Made by a program: the position numbers and the translations under genes. The notes under the pieces are model-generated. The model was not told the DNA's origin. It did no database searches and saw nothing but the letters and a program-made list of their open reading frames with translations. Shown here one piece after another: positions 44,170-53,790 of a DNA stretch of 58,043 nucleotides (the stretch's first letter is position 1; every line of letters begins with the position of its first letter). The DNA lies in the NCBI GenBank assembly GCA_964468435.1, contig CAYXVE010000031.1:1-58043 (forward strand), written 5' to 3'. The DNA is from JBCCTX01 sp964468435 (GTDB lineage Bacteria; Bacteroidota; Bacteroidia; J057).

Positions 44170-45003
44170 ATGAAAATATCCAACTATCCTGTACGATTCG
44201 TATGTTTGCTGCTTATGCTTTTCAATCTTCTATGTGGATACTCGCAGAAGGATGAACAAGAAGAATTGATCAGAGAAAAGGTTGAAGCCTATATTGAAGC
44301 TTACGCCAATCTTGTTGAATCCGGGAATAGAGAAGCAGTCCTGGGATTATGCTCCAAGGACATGGTGTCCAGCATATATTATTTTGGGATATCGGGAAAT
44401 TCAAGGGTTTATCAATCCGACTACAAAGGACTGGAATCTCACCTTAATAAGCTACTAATCACAGAAGGCATCCAATTGAACTATGCTTTACAGGAAATCC
44501 CCTGGGTATATGCAAAGGAAGAAACAGGTGGTGCAGCCTATGTAGTGGATTATGAAATAAAAGAGCCTGAGGGAATATGGGTAAAAGGTATAGAAACCGT
44601 TACCATGGGTTTGCGAAAAATCAATGATGAATGGAAAATTGTACGGCTAACTGTGCTGGGATTCGATGATGAACGGCTCAAAGGTACCTGCCTCACAGAA
44701 CTGTTTATTTCTGAAGCCGAGGATGAGGAGGTGATTACCAAGACCACCGTTCCATCTGGTCAGAGCTACAGTACTTTTTTCAATTCTTTTAATTTTGCCA
44801 ATAACTCTGCAGGATTCATTATTCGCAGCCAGGAAGATACCTTTGTATGGACTCGTGCAAATAGAGAATTAACATGGCTAAACAGGCAGGATGACAGCAA
44901 GGTGCTGATTGGGGAAGCCGATAGCAAAAGAGCTATACTGTTAAGTATTTTGGAGAACCACTATTACAGTGATTCCTGCAGTAGATTGAAAACCAAAAAA
45001 TAG
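44170..45003 (+). CDS. Exported protein with NTF2/SnoaL-like domain
   Basis: Protein of 277 residues with a signal peptide (about residues 1-25, ending CGYSQ). An NTF2-like region follows (EELIREKVEAYIEAYANLVESGNREAVLGLCSKDMV is its helical start; GLRKINDEWKIVRL is the end strand), as in DUF4440 proteins that begin with EAYANLV and end with DGEWKI. The last 100 residues are not recognised. Such domains often bind small ligands without catalysis. Monocistronic; its stop lies 5 nt from the convergent RelE-like gene. Confidence 0.65.
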   Translation: MKISNYPVRFVCLLLMLFNLLCGYSQKDEQEELIREKVEAYIEAYANLVESGNREAVLGLCSKDMVSSIYYFGISGNSRVYQSDYKGLESHLNKLLITEGIQLNYALQEIPWVYAKEETGGAAYVVDYEIKEPEGIWVKGIETVTMGLRKINDEWKIVRLTVLGFDDERLKGTCLTELFISEAEDEEVITKTTVPSGQSYSTFFNSFNFANNSAGFIIRSQEDTFVWTRANRELTWLNRQDDSKVLIGEADSKRAILLSILENHYYSDSCSRLKTKK

Positions 45004-45008
45004 TAAGA

Positions 45009-45296
45009 TTATTTCCCGTAATACTGCCGATAAAAGTAATAGTTCAAAATCCCCTGTATGAGTATCGTAGGAGATTTATCTGATTCGAGTTTGAAAATCA
45101 ACCGGAATTCATCACCTATTTTTACAGCAAATAGCGAAGGGTCTTTTCGAATAGACTCTACTTCAAGCTGTTCCACGGTTAACCCATTTTCCAGTTTATC
45201 GCAAAAGGCGATGATCTCCTGTTGTATACTAGGGTCCAAAACCGTATAAGCGACTATAGCCTCTTGTCCGAAACTAATATGTCGATATTTTTTCAT
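45009..45296 (-). CDS. Small RelE-like protein, possible orphan toxin
   Basis: Protein of 95 residues with a pattern reminiscent of RelE/ParE-type mRNA interferases: an initial helix with DPSIQQEIIAFCDKLENGL, then strands FAVKIGDEFRLIFKLE and a C-terminal aromatic-rich strand. The sequence RLIFKLE matches the RVIF-type strand of that fold. No antitoxin gene is next to it on either side, so if functional it is solitary or has a distant partner. A housekeeping RelE-fold protein is equally possible. Confidence 0.5.
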   Translation of the reverse strand: MKKYRHISFGQEAIVAYTVLDPSIQQEIIAFCDKLENGLTVEQLEVESIRKDPSLFAVKIGDEFRLIFKLESDKSPTILIQGILNYYFYRQYYGK

Positions 45297-45388
45297 TTCA
45301 ATAAAACGCTTATAGTTCAGAAATATAAGAATTTTGGGGGATTAAACAATACCTTTTGTTAAGGTTATCTGAGTATAGGAAGTCTTTT

Positions 45389-45420
45389 TTGTGCTATTAC
45401 AAAATTATGTTGTAGTTTTG
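45389..45420 (+). promoter_or_regulatory. Bacteroidota-type promoter for the phosphatase gene
   Basis: TTG at 45389-45391 (within TTTTTTG), a 21-nt spacer, then TAGTTTTG at 45413-45420 fit the Bacteroidota sigma-factor consensus (TTG, 19-21 nt, TAnnTTTG). The chosen ATG at 45454 is about 33 nt further on. Confidence 0.6.
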
Positions 45421-45453
45421 GTGGTTAACCACAATGCAGTTCTAAAATCTATT

Positions 45454-46182
45454 ATGCGAAAGATTGCCGTTTCAGATATTCATGGATGTCTTAACACATT
45501 CAAGAACCTACTGGAAGAGAGTATACAGCTTACTCGAGCAGATCAACTATTCTTATTAGGCGACTATGTGGACCGGGGACCGGATTCCAAAGGTGTCCTG
45601 GATTATATTATGGAGCTGAATGACAATGGCTTTCAGGTAGAGTGCCTAATGGGCAATCATGAGCAGATGATGCTCGATGCGTTTCAGGATGATGAAGATA
45701 TAGACGTCTGGTTGCTTAATGGAGGAAAATCCACACTTGATAGTTTTGGCGTAGAAGATGTAGAGGATATCCCTGAGAAGTACTTCCGCCTGATCAGAAA
45801 CTTTAAGTACTACCTCGAAATAGACGAATACATACTCGTTCATGCAGGGCTGAATTTTCTGCCTCCCAACAACTCTGAGGCAGATTCTGATTTTTTGTGG
45901 AAGGTGATCCATCCTTTCAGGGATATCAAATCCATGCTCTGGATCAGAGACTGGTATAGCGATATTGACTATGAATGGCTTAGGGGCAGGATCATTATCC
46001 ACGGTCATACCCCAGTCAGTGATGATTCTATCCGCTCTCTACTTAATAACTGGGATAATATACCTGTGCTGGATATCGATAACGGTTGCTTCATCTCATA
46101 CCAGGATGGTATGGGACAACTCTGTGGATTTGATCTCACCCACCGTAAACTATATTTCCATCAAAATGTAGAGTTTAATTAA
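45454..46182 (+). CDS. PrpA/ApaH-like metallophosphoesterase (Ser/Thr phosphatase family)
   Basis: Protein of 242 residues from ATG 45454; the in-frame upstream codons to 45391 lie over the promoter and are excluded. Phosphoesterase motifs in order are VSDIHGC (DxH), LGDYVDRGPDSKGV (GDxxDRG), MGNHEQM (GNHE) and IIHGHTP. These four metal-binding blocks define the PPP-type fold shared by bacterial PrpA/PrpB protein phosphatases and diadenosine tetraphosphatase. The substrate, protein or dinucleotide, is undecided. It starts a possible unit with panB, 47 nt downstream. Confidence 0.88.
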   Translation: MRKIAVSDIHGCLNTFKNLLEESIQLTRADQLFLLGDYVDRGPDSKGVLDYIMELNDNGFQVECLMGNHEQMMLDAFQDDEDIDVWLLNGGKSTLDSFGVEDVEDIPEKYFRLIRNFKYYLEIDEYILVHAGLNFLPPNNSEADSDFLWKVIHPFRDIKSMLWIRDWYSDIDYEWLRGRIIIHGHTPVSDDSIRSLLNNWDNIPVLDIDNGCFISYQDGMGQLCGFDLTHRKLYFHQNVEFN

Positions 46183-46229
46183 AGAGTTGAAATGTCAATT
46201 GCGCTAATAAACTCAAAAGAAATTTAAAG

Positions 46230-47048
46230 ATGTCAACTATAAAGACAGAAGTCAAACGGGTTACCACTCACATTCTGAGAAATATGAAGGTGCAGGGAGA
46301 AAAAATCTCCATGCTCACTGCCTATGATTTTTCTATGGCCAGGATAATCGATGATGCAGGCATAGATGTCATTCTGGTCGGGGACTCTGCCTCTAATGTC
46401 ATCCACGGCCATGAGACCACCCTTCCCATCACATTAACACAGATCATTGATCATGCAAGCAGTGTCGTACGAGGCATCAAAAAATGCCTAGTAGTAGTGG
46501 ATATGCCCTTTGGCTATTATCAGGGCGATAGCAAGATGGCACTTAAAAGCGCTATACGTATTATGAAGGAATCAGGTGCACATGCTATCAAAATGGAAGG
46601 GGGTAGTGCCATCGTGGATTCTGTCAAGAAAATCGTACGGGCAGGTATTCCTGTGATGGGGCATCTGGGCCTTACCCCTCAATCTATTTATAATTTTGGG
46701 ACCTATACCGTAAGAGCTCAGGAGCCTGAGGAAGCTTCCATCCTGATCGAAGATTCGATCAAACTTCAAAAAGCAGGTTGCTTTGCTCTGGTGCTGGAAA
46801 AAATTCCCCAACTGCTAGCAGCAGAAGTCACCCAGGGACTGGATATACCCACTATCGGGATCGGAGCTGGACCGGGATGCGATGGGCAGGTACTCGTAAC
46901 ACACGATATGCTGGGGATTAATAAAGATTTCAGCCCACGATTTTTACGCAGATATGCTAACCTATACGAGGTGATGAAATCAGCTTTCGAACAATATATT
47001 GAAGACGTAAAAACCCGCTCCTTTCCAGATGATTCTGAATCTTATTAG
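46230..47048 (+). CDS. panB: 3-methyl-2-oxobutanoate hydroxymethyltransferase
   Basis: First committed enzyme of pantothenate and coenzyme A synthesis, adding a hydroxymethyl group from methylene-tetrahydrofolate to ketoisovalerate. The 272 residues have the usual length. Signatures are MLTAYDFSMARI, VGDSASNVIHGHETTLPIT, KMEGG, GHLGLTPQS and IGIGAGPGCDGQVLVTHDMLG. panC and panD are not in the window. Confidence 0.97.
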   Translation: MSTIKTEVKRVTTHILRNMKVQGEKISMLTAYDFSMARIIDDAGIDVILVGDSASNVIHGHETTLPITLTQIIDHASSVVRGIKKCLVVVDMPFGYYQGDSKMALKSAIRIMKESGAHAIKMEGGSAIVDSVKKIVRAGIPVMGHLGLTPQSIYNFGTYTVRAQEPEEASILIEDSIKLQKAGCFALVLEKIPQLLAAEVTQGLDIPTIGIGAGPGCDGQVLVTHDMLGINKDFSPRFLRRYANLYEVMKSAFEQYIEDVKTRSFPDDSESY

Positions 47049-47089
47049 ACTCGCTCTTTAATAGATTCTCATTTCAATTCAATACAGGT

Positions 47090-47773
47090 ATGCACATCGA
47101 TGTGGTCTATGAAGACAATCATATCATAGCTGTCAACAAACCTTTTTGTATACCCTCTCAGGGAGATGAAAGCGGAGATATCAGTGTATTTTCCTGGATA
47201 AAGGAATACATAAGAGAAACATATCAAAAGCCTGGCAATGTATACCTGGCTTTACTACACCGGCTTGACCGGCCAGTTGGCGGAATCATGCTACTGGCCA
47301 AAACTTCCAAGGCTGCGGCACGCCTCTCCACTCAATTCCAGCAACGGAAGGTCCAAAAAACCTATTTTGCCATTACCCATCATCCACCTCCAACGAACTC
47401 CGGAGAGTTACAGCATTACCTCCAGAAACTTTCCGGCAAAAATATCATGCGCGCCTACGCCAAAGAAGTTGCTCACAGTAAGCTGGCAAAGCTTACGTTC
47501 CGGCTGAGACAGACACTCACTGACAGTTCTTTGATTGAAGTACATCCACTTACAGGTCGAAGGCATCAGATCCGGGTTCAACTTGCCAGTATCGGCTGCG
47601 TGATCGTTGGTGATGTAAAATATGGCAAAACCCATTTTAACCCGGATAAATCTATTTGCCTGTTTGCCCAACAAATCACCTTCACACATCCTACCCTCAA
47701 AACTCCCATGAATCTCAGCCTGCCGCTTCCCACTCACAGCCCGTGGACAAAGTTTTCCTACTACCCGGTCTGA
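47090..47773 (+). CDS. RluA-family pseudouridine synthase
   Basis: RNA pseudouridine synthase of 227 residues. The catalytic motif HRLDRPVGGIMLLAKTSKAA contains the essential Asp; the N-terminal VVYEDNHIIAVNKP and C-terminal HPLTGRRHQIRVQL blocks complete the fold. There is no S4 RNA-binding domain, giving the short RluA/RluC-C-like form. Target uridine (rRNA or tRNA) unknown. It is 41 nt after panB and likely shares its transcript. Confidence 0.92.
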   Translation: MHIDVVYEDNHIIAVNKPFCIPSQGDESGDISVFSWIKEYIRETYQKPGNVYLALLHRLDRPVGGIMLLAKTSKAAARLSTQFQQRKVQKTYFAITHHPPPTNSGELQHYLQKLSGKNIMRAYAKEVAHSKLAKLTFRLRQTLTDSSLIEVHPLTGRRHQIRVQLASIGCVIVGDVKYGKTHFNPDKSICLFAQQITFTHPTLKTPMNLSLPLPTHSPWTKFSYYPV

Positions 47774-47806
47774 CTGCCTTTCTCAACCTGGATGTACACG
47801 TTCATT

Positions 47807-50142
47807 CTATCTTTTGATAATTTTTCCCTGTACAAGCTCTTTACCCATCATCAGACGGTAGACATACACACCCGCTTTCCAGGATGATGCATTGATCTCA
47901 AATGCATGATACCCTACCCTACCCCGGTTCAGTCTTCGACCCCACACCTGATTTCCCTGCATGTCATACACAATGATCGTAGCTGGTTGCTCCCCCGGAA
48001 GTGAGATTTCCATGTGATAACTATCCTCCACCGGATTGGGATATGCAGCCAACACACCGATTGTAGATGTACCTTTCACGATGACTTCCACAGTATAGAA
48101 ATATTCAAAGCTACCGTCAAAATCCACTTGTCTCAGTCTGTAATAATATCTTCCCTGAAAGGTATCCATATCCCGGTAACTGTACTGCTGAATCTCCTGG
48201 GTAGTTCCCGCTCCTGGTATCTGTGCGATCACCTTGTAGTGGATTCCATCCACACTCCGCTCCAGCTCAAAATGAGCGTTGTTCAACTCGCTGGCAGTTA
48301 CCCAACTGACCTCTACATAACCCTGGTCCAGATGGGTAGCATTAAATGTGAGCAAATCTACGGGGAGAATTCCAAAGCTAGAAGCAATAGCGATGTTGAA
48401 TTCTGAAAAAGAATTGAAAGGTACGTTCACGATACCGGGATTACACACAGTCGCAGCATCCTTGCGAATCGAAAGATATTCATATGTACCACAGTTACCA
48501 AGTGCAGCTATACTGGGATTCAGCGTCATCTCATAACCAAATTCAGCAGCCTCTACCGACCATTGCCCGGTGGCACAGTCATAATTGATCTCCCTATCTC
48601 CTTGCCCATCGATCTCACAGGTCAAATCCTCTTCTATATCTTGCCTAAAATGGCTGTAGCTCACAGATACATCTGTGTCTACCCCCATCTGGGTGACGTT
48701 GATGTCCATGGAATTATATCCATCCGTAGCGTCTCCGATCGGAAAATGGTAGGAAATACTGCTGATAACAGCCCGTCTTAGGGTCCCCTGCACATAGGAA
48801 CTTTCGCTCATCCTCTGTATTGCTTCGCTTTCATGGTTACTGACATATATCGGTACAGATCCCGTCTGTATGATTCCATCAGTGAAGATCAATTCATTAC
48901 TAATTTCTAATTCTTTGCTATCAGTAGAAATCGTTTTAATTCCCCCTCCAGCTACTTCAAGGGTAGGATAGGTAAATCCTGAATAGATTTCCTGAGTTTC
49001 AGAATTATTGAATATGATCTGGGCGTTTGGATCAAATTGGAAGTAATCGCGTATGCCATCTATATTGGTGATGACTTCACCGGTACCAGTAAGCTCGAGG
49101 GCGCCTCCTTCGTTGAGGATTAATTCTGCAATACCTGTTCCTGGGACTTCATTATCTGACCCCATGATTTTATCATTACCGATGATTTGTCCCTCAACAA
49201 CTAATTTTCCGTCCACAGTATAGGTTACAATATCATTATTGGTATTATCTGTCGTTACGAAAAGGTCCCCCGAAATATCCAGAACCCCATGTACCGTCAA
49301 AGAACCGTAATAATTGATACTATTAGTCCCATCTGGACCATCAATCGAAACACTTCCTGGAAAAAATTCATCATCAATCGTTCTCCCAGTTACTTCTACA
49401 GTACTCCCTTCATTGATCTCAATATTGAAAACCTCACCAATAGCTTCATTATACATGGCTGTCCGTTGATTGATCTGAGCATTCTTAATGGTATATCTTA
49501 ACCTGAGATCAGTATCTATAATTAGATCCGTGATATCATTGTTTCCGGATACTTTCCTGAGTCGGGATAAATCAATTTCTCCATCACCTGAAATCGTACA
49601 ATTTGCCCCCATGATTTCAAGACCGATCGCATCAAAAGTATCCCCATTTCCCAATTGTCCCTCAACTATTACATTTGCCCCAAAAACCCGTAGGTAAATA
49701 TTAGAGCCGGCACTTCCCGTAAAAAGTTTACCTCCTGTCTCAATTGTAAGATTATTTACTCTATAATTGGAGTTATTTGGTAATGATATAATATGCTCAT
49801 CCTGAATAACTACATCTCTTTGATCTGGATCAATCAAAATTACCCCAGAACCATCCCTTTTTGTATTCCATTCCACTACTCCCCACACGCCCGATCCCTG
49901 CGAATAATAAGTATCCTGTGCAATAGACATAGATNNNNNNNNNNNNNNNNNNNNNNNNNNNNNNNNNNNNNNNNNNNNNNNNNNNNNNNNNNNNNNNNNN
50001 NNNNNNNNNNNNNNNNNNNNNNNNNNNNNNNNNNTCCCCACACGCCCGATCCCTGCGAATAATAAGTATCCTGTGCAATAGACATAGATATGGTCAGCAA
50101 CAGAATCAATCCTAACTGGATGTAACAGTTAATTCTTTTCAT
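47807..50142 (-). CDS. T9SS-secreted surface protein, interrupted by a false gap
   Basis: Secreted protein of about 725 residues once the gap is collapsed. The signal peptide is MKRINCYIQLGLILLLTISMSIAQ, starting at 50142 (written here only as residues 1-24). The body is beta-rich with DUF-like repeats (VNNLTIETGGKLFTG, IFNNSETQEIYSGFTYPTL), then LPVDLLTFNATHLDQGYVEV (fibronectin-like) and a type A sorting domain with VLAAYPNPVEDSYHMEI and the basic end KIIKR. This domain directs outer-membrane export by the type IX system. The gap at 49935-50034 carries the same 55-bp end on both sides, so the coding sequence is really continuous. Confidence 0.85.
49880..49934. repeat. 55-bp contig-end duplicate (left copy)
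   Basis: These 55 bp recur exactly at 50035-50089, immediately on the other side of the 100-N run. A 55-bp shared end is the expected trace of a k-mer-based assembler with k = 55, so it is an artefact and not a biological repeat. Confidence 0.9.
49935..50034. other. Scaffold gap (100 N), probably false
   Basis: It is flanked by identical 55-bp sequences (49880-49934 and 50035-50089). Removing the N run together with one copy restores an intact reading frame through the secreted-protein gene. Confidence 0.92.
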
Positions 50143-50548
50143 GATGTTTTGTGTTTTAAGTATCTGTCTGAATGTTTTTGGTTGTCAAAATGTCTCTGAA
50201 AATTTCCTTTGCCATGGAAAAATTTTCCAAATAGTCAAATTCAACATCCTGAGAAAGTTGAGGCAAATCAACCTCAGTAGCCATAACGGCTACATTTTGA
50301 ATCTTTTACAACTACTTGAAATAATCTTGCGCTTTCGTTTTGTATACATTCAAACGCTATGCCGGAGCGAAAATTATGGACAATCGTAAATTAAAAAAAC
50401 AGGGATATGGTAGTTTTCTGTAATAAATCCTTTACCTTTTTTACTAGCGTCATTTGCCAATAAGTAGACAGATATCGGCATTTATTCATTGAAAAAATAG
50501 TACATACATGAAAACAATCTATCGATTACAAGCTCAAAAAGCTGTATG
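50143..50548. other. Gene-free stretch, about 400 nt
   Basis: No gene is seen. A small hairpin GTAGCC-ATAAC-GGCTAC (50277-50293) followed by an AT-rich run could be a weak terminator. It should carry the promoter of the secreted-protein gene. Confidence 0.4.
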
Positions 50549-50887
50549 TCAGCTTATAAATTCCCATTCACCCTGCTGATTTCTGGAAAGCATGTAGGTG
50601 GTTTCTACCGCATCCAGCGGAAGCCTGTGATATATATGTGGAAACAATTCTCCATTGCGGGAAGGCTCCCATCTGAGATGTTCCCTGACACGTCTGTCCA
50701 GTATCGCCAACACAATGAGTTCTTCTTCCTCCTGGAAGTGGAGTGCAGCCGATGTGAGCAATTGTTCCCGGGTGGAACAATGAATGAAACCCGCCGAATC
50801 GAGCGAAGGAGCATGATAAAATCCTTTATCGAGTGCTTTTTCCCAAAGATCCGCTGTAGTTAAATGATAAATCAATGCCATGTACAA
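50549..50887 (-). CDS. DUF952 domain protein
   Basis: Protein of 112 residues that is one complete DUF952 domain: YHLTTADLWEKALDKGFY, SLDSAGFIHCSTREQL, VLAILDRRV, LRWEPSRNGELFPHIYHRLP. The family has an ADP-ribosyltransferase-like sequence relation but no demonstrated activity that I can name with confidence. No signal peptide. Monocistronic on the minus strand, divergent from the next gene. Confidence 0.85.
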   Translation of the reverse strand: MYMALIYHLTTADLWEKALDKGFYHAPSLDSAGFIHCSTREQLLTSAALHFQEEEELIVLAILDRRVREHLRWEPSRNGELFPHIYHRLPLDAVETTYMLSRNQQGEWEFIS

Positions 50888-50958
50888 ACCCAGTTTCAGG
50901 TTCCTTTTTTTTCCATTAGCTTTGTAAAACTAACGGTTTTAATGAGATTTGAAAATTC

Positions 50959-51237
50959 ATGTACAAGCAATTACCATATATTTTGGTTTTCCTTTTGCTG
51001 GTATCGGCAGCTCTCTGTATCCAGTGCCAGTATCCAGATAAAGCCTCACAACGCACACAGATCATTCAGGACTCTGTCTGGCACATGGATTCTGCCCAAG
51101 CCTATAGATTATGGCAACAACATCTCCAGCAGGAGGATTCTATCTGGCAACAACGGGATAGCCTCATTGAAGCATACAACGATTCGGTACGCGAAGCTTT
51201 CCAGAACTCTGCATCCCGCAAAATGTACATACGTTGA
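50959..51237 (+). CDS. Small exported or membrane-anchored protein
   Basis: Protein of 92 residues with an N-terminal hydrophobic segment (YILVFLLLVSAALC) and a polar, Gln/Asp/Ser-rich rest (QQHLQQEDSIWQQRDSLIEAYND) suggesting one helix. Two Cys follow the hydrophobic run, but neither makes a good lipobox. It overlaps the next gene by 4 bp (ATGA), so the two are translationally coupled. The product is not a family I recognise. Confidence 0.65.
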   Translation: MYKQLPYILVFLLLVSAALCIQCQYPDKASQRTQIIQDSVWHMDSAQAYRLWQQHLQQEDSIWQQRDSLIEAYNDSVREAFQNSASRKMYIR

Positions 51238-52094
51238 AAATGTGGGAATTATATCAGATGTATCGAATCCCCCAGATTCTGAGCCTCGATGTCGTGGTAG
51301 GAGCCATCGCGACGGCAGCCATGGCGGCTGAACTCCTCCATCCAATCATGCCATGGAGTTGGTGGGCTGGTCTTCCCCTGGCAGTATGGATATTTTATAC
51401 AGGGGATCATCTTCTGGATGCCTACAGATTAGGGAAGCAAGCACATACTCCCAGACATTTATTTCATGCAAGATATTTTATTCCGGTATTCATCACATGG
51501 TGTATTGCCCTCATAACCGGAAGCCTAATAGCATTTATCTATATGCCTCTGGATCTCATCTATGCTGGATTGGGTATCGGAATGCTAGGAATCATCCATC
51601 TTACACTCTCTATGGTACTTCGAGACAAAATCTCTGTGTGGATACAGAAGGAAACCGGTGTGGGACTCATTTATACACTCGGAATATGGATAGGTCCTGC
51701 TTTACTGACTTCTGATCCTATCCCGTTAACATATTTCCTGACAGCAATCCAGTATTTTTTTTTGGCACTGATCAACCTGCTGATATTTTCTCTTTTTGAA
51801 CTGGAAATTGATCGCAGAGATGGACATACATCTTTTGTACAGGCAATAGGTCCTGCCAGAACCAGGCGACTGATAAGTGGATTTTCCATTTTGATCATCA
51901 TGATTAGCTTGGGAATACTGAATACATATGATACAGGTTTGTGGATTTACAGTCAGATCGTTACATTATTGGTACTTTCTTTATTGTGGTTAATTATATG
52001 TTTTTCAGGATGGTTTAGAAAAACAGAGCGATACCGCATACTCGGTGATGCAGCATTCTGGCTTCCGGGGCTTATCCCCTTACTTGCGAACTAG
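51234..52094 (+). CDS. UbiA-like prenyltransferase family membrane protein
   Basis: Protein of 286 residues with about eight membrane helices. Two Asp-rich loops resemble the UbiA signatures: FYTGDHLLDAYRLGK after helix 2 and FELEIDRRDGHTS after helix 6, where diphosphate and magnesium would bind. Both are shortened compared with the classical NDxxDxxxD, so activity is uncertain. Coupled to the small exported protein upstream. Its 3' end overlaps the convergent ATP-grasp gene by 23 bp. The substrate is unknown. Confidence 0.65.
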   Translation: MKMWELYQMYRIPQILSLDVVVGAIATAAMAAELLHPIMPWSWWAGLPLAVWIFYTGDHLLDAYRLGKQAHTPRHLFHARYFIPVFITWCIALITGSLIAFIYMPLDLIYAGLGIGMLGIIHLTLSMVLRDKISVWIQKETGVGLIYTLGIWIGPALLTSDPIPLTYFLTAIQYFFLALINLLIFSLFELEIDRRDGHTSFVQAIGPARTRRLISGFSILIIMISLGILNTYDTGLWIYSQIVTLLVLSLLWLIICFSGWFRKTERYRILGDAAFWLPGLIPLLAN

Positions 52095-53178
52095 TAGCCA
52101 GTTCGACTGCGGCGAGATCTGCCTGCTTCTTGTATTTGTTGTGAGCTACAAATGCGTTGAATATATCTTTAAGTGAGGCAAAGGGAACCCCACTTTTATG
52201 ATTTACTTCGCTGATCTTATAGATCACTTTCCATTGCTGAAAAAGTTCTTTATATGCTTTCCATAGCGAATACCCCGGATGGTATATATGTGTAGGCTCA
52301 GACTTTACCCCATTGAATTCCAGGATACTGAAATGGACACCTTGTTTTAATTCTTCCAGACTATTGCACTTGATATCAAATCTACCGAAATACATTCCTT
52401 CTGTCTGATCAAAGATCTGATCAAACATATTGATGAGTCGTTCGTCAATGTATTGACTTCCATTGAGAAACATAGTTCCCCGGCAGTGATTACCAATAGG
52501 AACCAGTTGCATGGTGACACTCTGGTCAAGGATTGTATTTTCCCACTGTGGATGACGCTTCATAAGGGTATGGTACTGCAATTTTGCCCTAGGGTTGGAT
52601 TTGATCAGTTCACCAATGGTAGACTGCCCATCACCTGTTACGCTGAGAAATTGCTTGAGCGTCAGAGAAGAGATGTGCCCGCGCCTGGATCCGGGAAAAC
52701 GGTAATACAATATACCTACTTCTTGAGGATAACTAATAAATTCCTGTAAAATGATGTCCAGATGATGCTTCTGCATATATGCTCTTAGTGCATCCTGATC
52801 GTTGATTTTTTCGACCAGAAATCCACGTTCACCTATATCTGGCTTAGCAATGATCGGAAATTCAAGTCCTGCCCTTACCATTTTACTATACACGATATCC
52901 AAAGGAGTAGAAACAGGGATAAAAACAGTATTGGGAATATATTCGCGGGGAAGTTTTCTGAGTATATCGATCTTGGAGTCTCCCAGGAGACCGCCAAAAG
53001 TAATTCCGGGATTAGTAGCAGTAAAAAAACCCCAAGCACGTGCTTTGATGGCCAGCCAGAAACAATACAATACGACCGGTGCATATATCACTTGCATGGG
53101 CCAGTATTCCCAATGAATCAACCTAATGAAAAAAGGAGTGTGAGTCAGAAAATATTTAATTCTGTTTACCAAGGTCAA
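52072..53178 (-). CDS. ATP-grasp family protein
   Basis: Protein of 368 residues with an N-terminal hydrophobic stretch (YAPVVLYCFWLAIKARAW) and an ATP-grasp core: FPIIAKPDIGERGFLVEKI (ATP-binding Lys), ILQEFISYPQEVGILYYRFP and the metal-binding FDIKCNSLEELKQGVHFSILEFNG. Similar to the D-Ala-D-Ala ligase fold, but it lacks that family's peptide motifs, so carboxylate-amine ligation on an unknown substrate is inferred. It begins where the upstream DinB gene ends (overlap ATGA), and the two are probably one operon. Confidence 0.78.
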   Translation of the reverse strand: MTLVNRIKYFLTHTPFFIRLIHWEYWPMQVIYAPVVLYCFWLAIKARAWGFFTATNPGITFGGLLGDSKIDILRKLPREYIPNTVFIPVSTPLDIVYSKMVRAGLEFPIIAKPDIGERGFLVEKINDQDALRAYMQKHHLDIILQEFISYPQEVGILYYRFPGSRRGHISSLTLKQFLSVTGDGQSTIGELIKSNPRAKLQYHTLMKRHPQWENTILDQSVTMQLVPIGNHCRGTMFLNGSQYIDERLINMFDQIFDQTEGMYFGRFDIKCNSLEELKQGVHFSILEFNGVKSEPTHIYHPGYSLWKAYKELFQQWKVIYKISEVNHKSGVPFASLKDIFNAFVAHNKYKKQADLAAVELATSSQVRG

Positions 53179-53711
53179 GTAGTTAAGGTCTTTTGTTGAA
53201 ATGCCAGAGTAGCATTTGCTACCCCAAATGAGTTGAGCAATTTCATATCAGGCGCTACTATTTTGAGTCCTATTTTGATCATGGCCAGATGATGTATTGC
53301 ATGTTCTATGTTGTATAACAATTCCCTTTCCAAGCTTGTATCCACAACTAGCGGCTCTTGCTCGTCTGCTGCTCCATATGAGGAAACAAGCTGGATCATA
53401 GGTAATTGGTTAAGGTATCTTAACCGATCCAAAATAAGCACTATCTCTGCCATAGCATATTCTGGACTTTGCTCAAGTTTGCGGTTACGCTGTCTTAGAT
53501 CATAATTGAGCGTCCCGCTGTCTATTTGAGCTAATAAACATTGAAAAAATTCGATGATGTGCCTTGTATGCTGTCCTATGCTTGAACCCGAGAATATTTC
53601 AAGAGGTCTTTGGTATTTTTCCTGTTCCAGACGTGATAGATAAAATCTTATCTGATGAAATACATCATCTATTACATGAATTAAATTCATAATCTTAATT
53701 TGTCGAATCAA
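53175..53711 (-). CDS. DinB-family protein
   Basis: Protein of 178 residues (an in-frame ATG at 53690 is an alternative start). The four-helix DinB fold has candidate metal ligands in IGQHTRHIIEFF and IEHAIHHLAMIKIG. Unlike the DinB protein at 12.7 kb it has no signal peptide and should be cytoplasmic. The 4-bp overlap with the ATP-grasp gene suggests they function in the same process. Confidence 0.85.
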   Translation of the reverse strand: MIRQIKIMNLIHVIDDVFHQIRFYLSRLEQEKYQRPLEIFSGSSIGQHTRHIIEFFQCLLAQIDSGTLNYDLRQRNRKLEQSPEYAMAEIVLILDRLRYLNQLPMIQLVSSYGAADEQEPLVVDTSLERELLYNIEHAIHHLAMIKIGLKIVAPDMKLLNSFGVANATLAFQQKTLTT

Positions 53712-53790
53712 GTACCATTATACAAAAGTTTCTGAAAAATTCCTTTTTCCTACATCAATGATAAAAAAACAATGAATCAAACTCTTTTAA

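Noticed and set aside
49880..50089. Biological direct repeat or IS target duplication
   Set aside because: Exactly 55 bp on both sides of a 100-N run inside one frame; an assembler artefact explains it fully.
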